A DNA stretch of 64,000 nt from Trichomonas vaginalis G3 (lineage: Eukaryota; Parabasalia; Trichomonadida; Trichomonadidae), in assembly GCF_026262505.1 (NCBI RefSeq), contig NC_067203.1, forward strand, positions 12,474,392-12,538,391, read 5' to 3'. The notes beneath the pieces were generated by a model that saw nothing but the letters and a program-made list of their open reading frames with translations, was not told the DNA's origin and did not search any database. Position numbers and translations under genes: made by a program. Position 1 is the first letter of the stretch, and the number at the start of each line of letters is the position of its first letter. This document shows, in pieces, positions 19,166 through 27,600 of the stretch.

Positions 19166-22100
19166 TGACTATTGCTGCAATGCGTATGAAACAAATGGAA
19201 GCAAGAAAGAGCACATGAAACTAAAGTAAACGAAAAACTCAACTTTAACCATTGGAGGCAATGATTTAGTCATTGACGATGGAAAAACTAAAAAAAATCA
19301 TTGATTTCGATACTTTTAACACTTATGACCCATTCATTACAACAAGCAAGGTTCCATCATAAATGATGGAACGGTTGCAATATATAAATTCTACAGTAGA
19401 TGCCTCATTAGTGAAAGTATTAAATGTTCTCTTTGAATTGTTAAAGAGCTTTCGATTTGACGACAAACATTTAAATGCTTAAAGAATTTAGTCATGAATG
19501 AGAAACAAATATTAGGAGTTGCTGGTAGCAGTAATGATGTACACCTTATGACATTAGAATATTATAACGAACATAAAGATGAACTGAAAGGAGGAGAAGG
19601 TGTGACACCGGACCTCAAGGACCACAAGGAATACAAGGAATTCAAGAATTCAAGGAATTCAAGGACCTCAAGGCGAAAACGGTTTGGATGGAAAGGATGG
19701 AAAGGATGGAAAAACTGCTAAATCATGATATGGGACCTTATAAAATACTGGTTTAACAGCTGCTTCATATGGAGTTCTTCAATACCAAATCGGAAGATAT
19801 GGGCGGTACTTGTGAACAAGTTTTAAGATGACGTTAAAAATGCTTTGAACTTCATTTCAAATGGTTCGGATACTATTAAAACTTTATCTGGTTTGGATGC
19901 AAGAAACAAGGAGTCAAATAGATACTGTAAGACGTATAGCAAACAATGCACGTACGGGATTGGATACTTTACGACAAGCACAAAATACACTAAAGGAAGC
20001 AAATGATATTCTTGGCTCAGTATCAAGACATGCATGAAGATTGGCTTAAAGGTATTGACAAATCTTTAAAAAATCACAGTCAGTCTATTGCTGACTACAA
20101 GAAAAGTATATAGATTTTTTACAATTTGCTATTGACGTACATGATGGAAGCATAAGGAACTTACTTAATGCTAACAATAACTTACCAGGAACTATTAAAG
20201 CATTTATAAAGTCCTTTGTAAAACCTGGTGCTCTAACATTTAGGTCTTTGAGAGCAAGAGATTGAAGTCAAAGAGATGCAGAAACTCCAACAGAAACTCC
20301 AGAAGGAACTGGAACAACAGAAAACTCCAGAAAGAACCACCAAAAACCAACAGCTAATGAAATATTGTTCGAATATTTTCCAAGGTACTCTGTTCTCATT
20401 GCATACATTCAAGAAATACTAAGAAAGCAGACTTGACTTTAGGAGATGATGAAAGTTCTGTATATCTTTCGTTCCAGTTTCAAATAGCAGAACTTTTGAG
20501 ACAGATATGCTTAATGTATGACAACATCTGATTTCACAAGATATGACGACGACCATGACCCCGAACACGTTGAAGAAGAAGTTTTACAACATCCATTAAG
20601 AACAGGAAAGGTTTTAACACAAAGTCTTATTGACACCAAAGATGGCGAAGTGGACGTTCTTCAAGAGCTGAAGAAAAAACTTCTTCGGGAAGGGTTGGTA
20701 GCATGGAACTTGAAATAAATGAGATAGAAGAGAAAATTAGCCGAAAAAGCAGATAAAGAACATAAACACAATATCTCCGATATAAATGAACTTCAAGCTA
20801 CATTAAATAGTAAAGCGGACCAAAAAAATTGAAACTTGACGCAACGAACAAAGTTTTGAAATCTCATAAACACAATATCTCCCGATATTAAATGAACTTC
20901 AAACTTCTTTAGACAATAAAGCAGACAACAAAAACCATGTTCAATTATAAATTCTGATGAACAGATTATAACGGACTATCATGGATATTTAACACAGGGT
21001 GAAAAAGTGAATACGAAAAATGTTAATGAAAGAAGATATAAATTCATTCGTGCTAAAGGTTATGACATACACTGTACTGTACAGTATGACAACAGGTTTA
21101 TAGCACACAATCATTTGGTTATAACGCTGAAATTTATGCTTTCATACTTCTTTGTTAACGATGTATTAGTTGAACCAAGATTTACTTTGAGAGTTTAAGT
21201 CAAAAAATATACTTTTGAAGATGCTATTAAAAGTTAAAGCTGACAAAAACAGAACTTGACGCAACGAACAAGTTTTGAATCTCAATAACACCAATATCTT
21301 CCGATATAAATGAACTTCCAAAACTTCTTTAGACAGTAAAGCCGACAAAAATCATACACATAAATCCTTCACTACTGTTAGAGCAGACGACATAATATTG
21401 AACTATACCCTTGGTTCAAGTGCACCTTTAGAGAATCCAAGTACAAAGCGTAAAAAGATAACACTAAACTCCTTTAAATAACAAATGTATGAATATCGAA
21501 GGTCATGTCAGAAACTTTGAAACACATGAACTACCAGCAATGTTAGATAAAAAAGCCGACAAAACTTATGTGGATACGAAACTAACAAAGAAAATTTTCG
21601 AAACCAGATACAATGACATTTACAACAGAAATTAAAATGGTGAACCAGCAACTCCATTTGAATTTGTTAGAGGTCTTCAACCAGATACTTTGAATTTTTC
21701 TTGGATAATTCTATTGAAACTAACATTACATTATATAAAGTGGAACAAATGCAACATTCATCCGGAGATACATTCCAAATGGTATTTAATGACATAAGTT
21801 CTTTAGAATATGTTTATAGAGTTATGAGCATATATGATTTAATATATCCTATAGAGCTGTTTTTACGTCTATTGAATCCAATAAATCCAAACATTTAATT
21901 TTGGTGGTAGATGTTTAAATAGTTGACAGTTTTCCATTCTACACTAATACGCAGTCAATGAGAGATGGGAGGTTCAAAGAAAATAGTATTGAAACCTTCC
22001 TTCACATATGCATAGGTTCAGTGGAAGAACATTCTGGAAGAAAACCATTCACATTCAATAACAAAAAAGGTTATATAAATCTTGCAGCGGGTTCGATAGA

Positions 22101-22275
22101 CAGGGAATGAATAGATATGATATCTCAGTGACCCAAAGATGTTAGCACAGGTATTTCTCGTGGAACTGCAGGAAATCATACACATGTTGTAGCTGGTATT
22201 ACCAGACCCAGCAGTAATGGAAAAGATTATATGCCTCCTTATATAACAATGCACGCTTGGATACGAGTTGGTTAA
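19166..22275 (+). pseudogene. Collagen-repeat fibre gene of element B (noisy copy)
   Basis: The fibre counterpart of element B. Recognisable parts in order: a short head, collagen-like triplets (GPQGPQGIQGIQ, then GENGLDGKDGKDGKT) near 19,605-19,710, KADK-type linkers, and HTHKS. A block at about 21,380-21,560 is nearly identical to the element A fibre. The C-terminal fibre domain has paired histidines, and the gene ends at 22,275 just before the integrase. The collagen-like stalk is absent from the element A fibre, so the stalks differ while the tips and linkers are shared. Many interruptions, probably mostly base-calling. Confidence 0.7.
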
Positions 22276-22293
22276 ATCTTTAACTTTACATAA

Positions 22294-23408
22294 ATGAGCT
22301 TGAAAGAAGTATTTCGAACAACATCCATGGAGGTCTTTTAAGAAATTCAATGAAGCTGCAAAGAGTTCGGGATTACTAACAGAGCTGAAGTGAAAAGGTT
22401 CTTTGACAAAAATGTTACATCAAACAAAAATAAATCCTTACGACTACTTTTTACCAATTTACTCCAAACTCCTGACGCATACCAATTTGACACTCTCATT
22501 CAAAGCAGAAAGGAGGACATAAACCATTCCTCATTCTTCATTAATGTTAACACTCGCAAAGCTTTTGCGTAATAATGAAAATAAAGGAACTCATGAAGTG
22601 TTTAAGAAGTGTTACAAAAGTTTGTAGCAGAACATAGCCCAAGTATTTTAACATCAGGACCAAGACGGTGCATACCTCAGCAACGAAATCACAGAATTTC
22701 TCATTATAGCATACATAACTCACTACACTACTGAAGACCATAACCATAAACATACTCGTATCATTAACCGCTTCATAAGGACTCTCAGAGATTTAAATCA
22801 AGAGCGAGACTTTACCGAAGAAAACAATGAAACATTTCATCGAAGTTTACAATTCCTCAACACATTCTACAACAGGACATACACCAAATTCAATGACACA
22901 ACAACAAGAAGAAAAGTATATTACAAAAGAACAACGAAAGTCAAACACAAAATATCAGAATTCAACACAATTTAACCCTCATTCCTGGTACAAAAGTTCG
23001 TGTTAGTTCTTTGGACGACAAACCGTTGACAAAGGAAACGTTAAGGTTAAGTCGAAATTATTATATCGTAGACTCTACGCAAGGTAATGGATATCTTATA
23101 AAAAGCTGCTGACGGACTCCATAGCATTTTACCCTCGTCATAAATTAGTCGAAAGTAGTAATGGCAAACTTGCTTGAAACCATTGACGAAGCAAAGCGAG
23201 GAGTGGTTATTGAAATACTTGACTACAACATAAACGATGGACACTTATAAAGTAAGATATATGAAGGAGGTGTTGAAGATTTATACCATCTAAGAACTTG
23301 AGAGAATCTAAACCAACTCATCTGGGACCATTAGAGCGGGAGTACTGGAAAGATAAAAACATGCCAGAAAGAATAAGAAAATTCTTTAAACTTTTTCGTT
23401 GGATGTAA
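22294..23408 (+). pseudogene. Retroviral-type (Maverick) integrase, interrupted
   Basis: Integrates the element into host DNA; family DDE integrases of Mavericks and retroviruses. Visible traces are the catalytic-core segment around HNHKHTRIINRFIRTLRDLN near 22,740-22,800, then FLNTFYNRTYTKFNDTT, which is the usual end of the core. A C-terminal small-domain segment follows with KRGVVIEILDYNINDG and YHLRTL, typical of the chromo-like tail. It begins 18 bases after the fibre gene, so the two are adjacent on one strand. The copy is broken in several places; limits are approximate. Confidence 0.75.
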
Positions 23409-23490
23409 ATCAGACATGAATGAGAACAGTCATGTATTATATAATGGTACCATTTATTTTTGTCATAAATTTACACACAAAAATAATGTT

Positions 23491-23540
23491 TAGGTGAAGA
23501 GGTGAGATGTCAACCCGTTTTTTCACCTGTTTTCTCACCT
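23491..23540 (-). repeat. GGTGA intergenic repeat, copy 1 (inverted)
   Basis: An intergenic motif of about 50 bases: AGGTGA-type head, A run, GGGTGACATCTCACCTCTTC end. This copy is inverted relative to the other three at 24,606, 24,771 and 26,551. It contains GGTGAG/CTCACC self-complementary parts and lies just after the integrase gene. Confidence 0.85.
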
Positions 23541-23621
23541 CATGAATTTTCATGAATTTCCTTAAGATAGAAAAAATAAAACTAACTTTATTTTTTTATT
23601 TTTTTATTTTGTATAAAAGAT

Positions 23622-24576
23622 ATGATTTCAACAATCGCACAACAACAATTCAAGCCGCGAACGGCGGACTCTGTCCACAACAACAGCACCAAACTCGTTA
23701 GTCATGAATCCAAACATCTATGTTAGTAAGAAATGAAAAGCTTCATTCCTTCTTCATATACTTTTGAAACAGAAATACAAAAAATTAAGCAGGAACTTTT
23801 AACAAGTAATTTAGACTGTAGTGCGAAAGATGAAACAAATGAAGAATATCTTTATGAAATGCAGGACATTATTGACCATTTGCCTAAAACTACCTGAAAT
23901 CCAACAACAAAAACTCACTATTCCTGAATTCGACGAAATTGAAGTGAAACCAACTGACTCAGTAGAAATTAAGAAATTCATACGAAAGGTAAATTATGAA
24001 TTCCTTGGTTTTCATTGCAACCATAAGGTTATGGACAAAGATTGCGACATGGTATATAAAAACATTTCTGACATATATAAATCTGAAGAATTTAAGACTT
24101 ACGATAACTTTGTTTCATTAGTTGCTGAATGTGTTTGGGAAATAAGAGATAAAGATAGAAGAGGCAAAGTATGGAACGAACAACTAAGACCCGCTATGTT
24201 TGAGATGAAGAGAGCAATTGACGCTTTAGTTGTTTTAGCTGGTTTTATTTCAATGTATAACGCAAAAATGAACCCGCAATGTTCAAAATGTAAGGCAGCA
24301 ATTAGGAAATATAACTACTCAGTCAAAGAGATAGAAAGAATGCGAAACGACTATGCTGACTTAAAGAAAGAAGCAGAAAAGCCAGCAGAAGATAAAATGG
24401 ACATGTTAGCATTTCTGAACAAAAACTATCCAACAGCAGAAGATTTCCTTCTATCTGACGTCAAGAAGAAGTATAAAGAAACCTTCGGTATTGTTAAAAC
24501 TTTTGACATACTGACAGAAGAAATAGAAGCTACGAAATTGTTTAGGATTTCAAATATACATCGTACAATTCAGTAA
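23622..24576 (+). pseudogene. Hypothetical Maverick protein region
   Basis: The longest open part (23,821-24,576) encodes a helical, charged protein. It has a FLGFHCNHKV segment and a CSKCKAAI pair of cysteines that might bind metal, then long Lys/Glu helices. Shorter frames just upstream look related, so this copy is probably broken. An A+T-rich leader precedes 23,622. Function unknown. The spacer copies of the GGTGA repeat flank the gene on both sides. Confidence 0.45.
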
Positions 24577-24605
24577 AACGCTTGTGAAAAAACTGGGGTA
24601 AAAAA

Positions 24606-24650
24606 GAGGTGAAAAAACGGGTGACATCTCACCTCTTCACCTAAACATTA
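24606..24650 (+). repeat. GGTGA intergenic repeat, copy 2
   Basis: AGGTGAAAAAACGGGTGACA followed by TCTCACCTCTTCACC, then TAAACATTATTTTT. Immediately after the hypothetical gene ending at 24,576. Confidence 0.85.
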
Positions 24651-24770
24651 TTTTTATTGAATTTAGCAACAAAATCTGAGTAAAATAATTTTTAGGGCTT
24701 GTGTCAAACCGTTGAGTTTTCACAAAATTTAAAAAAATAACGTTACCATGTGAAACGTTTATAAAATAAC

Positions 24771-24820
24771 TAGGTGAGAAAACAGGTGAAAAAAACGGGT
24801 GACATCTCACCTCTTCACCT
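24771..24820 (+). repeat. GGTGA intergenic repeat, copy 3
   Basis: TAGGTGAGAAAACAGGTGAA head and the same GGGTGACATCTCACCTCTTC end as copy 2, 165 bases downstream in the same orientation. Confidence 0.85.
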
Positions 24821-24930
24821 AAATTATATTTTGGTCAAAGCTTCCACGAGAGAAAAGATTCCTCATTTGCTAAGGATTCCAAAAATGAAAAAATCGTGAT
24901 TTCGGCTGAGAAAAACGGCAAAAACCCTTC

Positions 24931-24991
24931 TTCCACGGGAACAAAGAAATAAAGAAGAAATAAAGTAAATTTTTTATTTATTCCCGTGGAA
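24931..24991. repeat. Hairpin: TTCCACGGGAA / TTCCCGTGGAA
   Basis: Perfect 11-base inverted arms at 24,931-24,941 and 24,981-24,991. The 39-base loop is A+T-rich and itself contains AAATAAA and TTTATTT, which can extend the pairing. Nothing coding lies across it. Confidence 0.8.
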
Positions 24992-25058
24992 GATAGAGCA
25001 CTTTTATGACACTTTTATTCACGACAAACAAGACAAACAAAGAAAAATAAGAAAATAC

Positions 25059-25131
25059 GGCGCTGTCGCGGTTCGAACCACAGACCCTGACCCCTCCATA
25101 ACACCACCTTTGACCACTGTGCTACGTAGCC
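25059..25131 (-). tRNA. tRNA-like sequence (pseudo-tRNA or tRNA-derived)
   Basis: On the minus strand, 73 bases have an A-box-like TAGCACAGTGG near the 5' end and a perfect GGTTCGAACC B box, at tRNA spacing. The first three bases (GGC) pair with the last three (GCC). The remaining acceptor and T-stem pairs are poor and I cannot assign an anticodon. So it is either a decayed tRNA, a tRNA-derived repeat or a chance pol III promoter. It sits in a gene-free spacer of element B. Confidence 0.35.
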
Positions 25132-25621
25132 TGTCGACATAAGATTTTATAAATTGCATATTGACGTAAATTTATTTCCATCTGGCTTCCCACTGCATAA
25201 ATATTCATACGTTTTGTAAGACATTCATTAAACTTCTTTTCTATTGCATCTAATCTTGCGTTTTTTTTCAATAACTTGTCTGTATTCTTCATCATCTCCA
25301 GCAGTGTTTGGTCTTCACGTTTAAAATATTCATTGTTAACCAATTTTTTATCTAACAAATTTTATTAGTGTTTGATTCACTTCGTTATGATAACGGTCAT
25401 ATTTCTTTCAATACGTAAGTGAAGACAAAATGCGTCGTACCTTCAATCTTAAAGCTTAAAGAACTTTCAACACAGTTTTGAGGTCTGTCAGTGCGTCAAT
25501 GAGATAGTAATTCGAAGTCAGTCAATAATCTTTTAAAGTCATTTCATACAGGATAAAATTTAATGTTGTGAAGAAATAGTGTTTATCTCAAAAAAAATAA
25601 AGTTAGTTTTATTTTATTTAT

Positions 25622-25631
25622 TTTTTATCCT
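25622..25631 (+). promoter_or_regulatory. TTTTTATC promoter-like motif before KilA-N gene
   Basis: TTTTTATCCT, 16 bases before the chosen ATG at 25,648. It supports that start over the earlier in-frame ATG at 25,579. Confidence 0.45.
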
Positions 25632-25647
25632 GTATGTAAAGACAGAT

Positions 25648-26506
25648 ATGTCAACATTAGAGAACACAACAACTGCTATCGTTCATGAAGTCATAAATGA
25701 AGAATACGAATACATACAGTATAACAAACAATTGAGACTCATTCGTTCTGTCAAAGACGACATGTACCAAATGCAAAGTATTTTGACGGCTTGTTTTGCT
25801 CCAGATACTAAGCTTCCTAAAGACTGGTTTAGGAACCAAAGCACCATAGAACTATTAAGTGAAGCACAGCGAGACGTACTTTTTCTGAAAACAGTGGAAG
25901 AACAGCGAGTAGGTAAAAAATCCCAGTCGCCAAAACTCTATGAAAACCGTGAAAAATTGCCAAACGGTTTGAGAGATATATGTTCATAGACTTTTAGTAA
26001 ATGCAGTTGCAATGTGGGCTTCACCACGTTATGCTTGGAATATTTACAAACTTCTTGACGAACTTCACAGACAAGAACGTGAGAGATGGAAAAGAAACTT
26101 CAAGCAAAAAGATGAAGTCATTGAATCCAAAGACAAAAGCATACAGAAAAGAATACCGCGTTCAGTACCAAAAGGAAAGGAAAAGAACTATAAGTATATG
26201 ATTTATACTGAAGAGTTGGAGAATGAAGAAGACAGAGATATGGTTATGTTGCATTTAGTCAGAAGAAACAACAAAAGCTTTTACGACCTTGCTAAAATAT
26301 ATAAATCTGACAGAAACTGGTTCTATCGTGAAAACTTACCGATTTCAATGACACCGAATGAGCAAATAAAAGAAATTGTCAAAAATACTCTTCCTCAAAC
26401 ACACTATGACATCAAAGGTTGCACAATACTTACCTTCAAAGAAGACTTACCATTACTGAAGGAAAAAATAACAGAATATTTCGATAACTTCAAAGAGGAA
26501 GAATGA
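25648..26506 (+). pseudogene. KilA-N domain protein (broken)
   Basis: KilA-N domains are DNA-binding modules of large DNA viruses and phages. The N-terminal part has KLPKDWFRNQSTIELL, the usual W..n.ST.ELL core. The later part has MWASPRYAWNIYKLLDEL, the typical end of KilA-N. A basic linker (KRIPRSVPKGKEKNYKYMIY) follows, then a C-terminal region with NEEDRDMVMLHLVRRNNKSF like the domain that often follows KilA-N in nucleocytoplasmic viruses. The gene lies over more than one reading frame, so this copy looks broken once. The start at 25,648 follows the element motif. Probably a transcription or replication regulator. Confidence 0.6.
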
Positions 26507-26550
26507 AGTCACGACAACATTAACGAAGAAGTCACGACAACATTAACGAA

Positions 26551-26594
26551 GAGAAAACAGGTGAAAAAACAGGTGACATCTCACCTCTTCACCA
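26551..26594 (+). repeat. GGTGA intergenic repeat, copy 4
   Basis: AACAGGTGAAAAAACAGGTG then ACATCTCACCTCTTCACC, between convergent genes. It is preceded by a direct repeat of GAAGTCACGACAACATTAAC at 26,504-26,551. Confidence 0.85.
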
Positions 26595-26609
26595 AAAATA
26601 TATTTTTGG

Positions 26610-27083
26610 TTAAATAGCTTCAGGGTCAATTTCTTCAACCATTTCACTTCCTTCGTCAATGTCAATAGAAGCTTCTTCAACCTTTGGTAAGAACTTTTGT
26701 ATAACATCTTTGTTCGTTATTGTCTTCAGAGATGAAGGATAATATTTCACAGATGTTTCACCCTTCTTATATTCTTTCTGTTCGGAAAGATTCATAGCAA
26801 TACTGAAGAAGTCAATGTTGGAGTTCTTTATAACAGTATAATGAGTATCTTTGACATTCACGAAGAAACCCTTTTGTTTCAAAACTACTGCTAACTCTTG
26901 TGAAGTATAACGTTTGCGGTCAATGACAATAGCTAATGGTCTGACATACTGACCGAACTTAGATTCTTTCACAAACTTCTTGTTAAAGATAACATTAACG
27001 TTTGCAGAACCATTGAACTCATTCTTGATGGCAGTAGCGAGAGCATTGTATGAAAAGAACTTGCAATCTTGCATGTGTTTCAT
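26610..27083 (-). CDS. Conserved Maverick protein, 157 aa (paralogue of 6934-7377)
   Basis: Homologue of the 147-aa protein of element A. Shared features are an N-terminal FFSYNALATAIK helix, a middle LAIVIDRKRYTSQELAVVL, and the acidic ending EMVEEIDPEAI. The residues are well diverged but order and spacing hold, which argues for a core function in both elements. No catalytic signature seen. It points towards the KilA-N gene and shares the upstream spacer (27,084-27,171) with the divergent winged-helix gene. Confidence 0.75.
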   Translation of the reverse strand: MKHMQDCKFFSYNALATAIKNEFNGSANVNVIFNKKFVKESKFGQYVRPLAIVIDRKRYTSQELAVVLKQKGFFVNVKDTHYTVIKNSNIDFFSIAMNLSEQKEYKKGETSVKYYPSSLKTITNKDVIQKFLPKVEEASIDIDEGSEMVEEIDPEAI

Positions 27084-27152
27084 TAAAATAAAAATATTAA
27101 ATTATTTTGAAAAATAACTTAAAAAAATGTAATCTAATTTTTCAAAAAATAT

Positions 27153-27162
27153 TTTTTATCCG
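27153..27162 (+). promoter_or_regulatory. TTTTTATC promoter-like motif before winged-helix gene
   Basis: TTTTTATCCG, 9 bases before the ATG at 27,172; one of the cleanest copies of the motif. Confidence 0.5.
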
Positions 27163-27171
27163 ATAGAAAAG

Positions 27172-27549
27172 ATGACAGAAAAATTAACTTTTTACATAGC
27201 GCCAGACCCTTCTTGCCCACATCCTTTTAAGCCACAATATATAGACATAGAACTAAATAGAGAAAGCGAAATTCCACAATATATATACATAGAACTAAAT
27301 AGTGAAGGCGAAATTCTACAAACAGAAGAAAGCGAAATTCCACAAACATATAGAGACCTAGATAACGAAAATGGATATGCGCTATTCTGGTTAGATTGTC
27401 CTTATAAAATGTATGAAAAAAAGGCTTTATATGAAGAATATAGAAAATATTGTCATGAAAACGATATAAGACCAAGCTCTAGAGAAAAATTCTATGCTGG
27501 TATAAAACATCTTTTCGAAGTTCGGAATGGCAAATATATAAAGAAATAA
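27172..27549 (+). CDS. Winged-helix protein like the D5 primase C-terminal domain (125 aa)
   Basis: The C-terminal half (ALYEEYRKYCHENDIRPSSR then EKFYAGIKHLFEV) matches the winged-helix pattern at the end of D5-type and phage primase-helicases (Y..Y..WC..N.I.P.s...F...l). The helicase part itself is absent. The N-terminal half is a repetitive acidic segment in which ESEIPQ and YIYIELN-like units recur two or three times. It may be a stand-alone DNA-binding regulator, or the remnant of a larger gene. Located between the 157-aa gene and polymerase B, on the polymerase strand. Confidence 0.55.
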   Translation: MTEKLTFYIAPDPSCPHPFKPQYIDIELNRESEIPQYIYIELNSEGEILQTEESEIPQTYRDLDNENGYALFWLDCPYKMYEKKALYEEYRKYCHENDIRPSSREKFYAGIKHLFEVRNGKYIKK

Positions 27550-27600
27550 TTTTTCTAAGTTTATTTTTTCGAAAAAATATTTTTTTATTTCCTACTAAAG

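Noticed and set aside
25122-25358. 78-aa minus-strand gene
   Set aside because: It lacks an ATG at its start and its end runs into the tRNA-like sequence. Helical composition alone is not enough.
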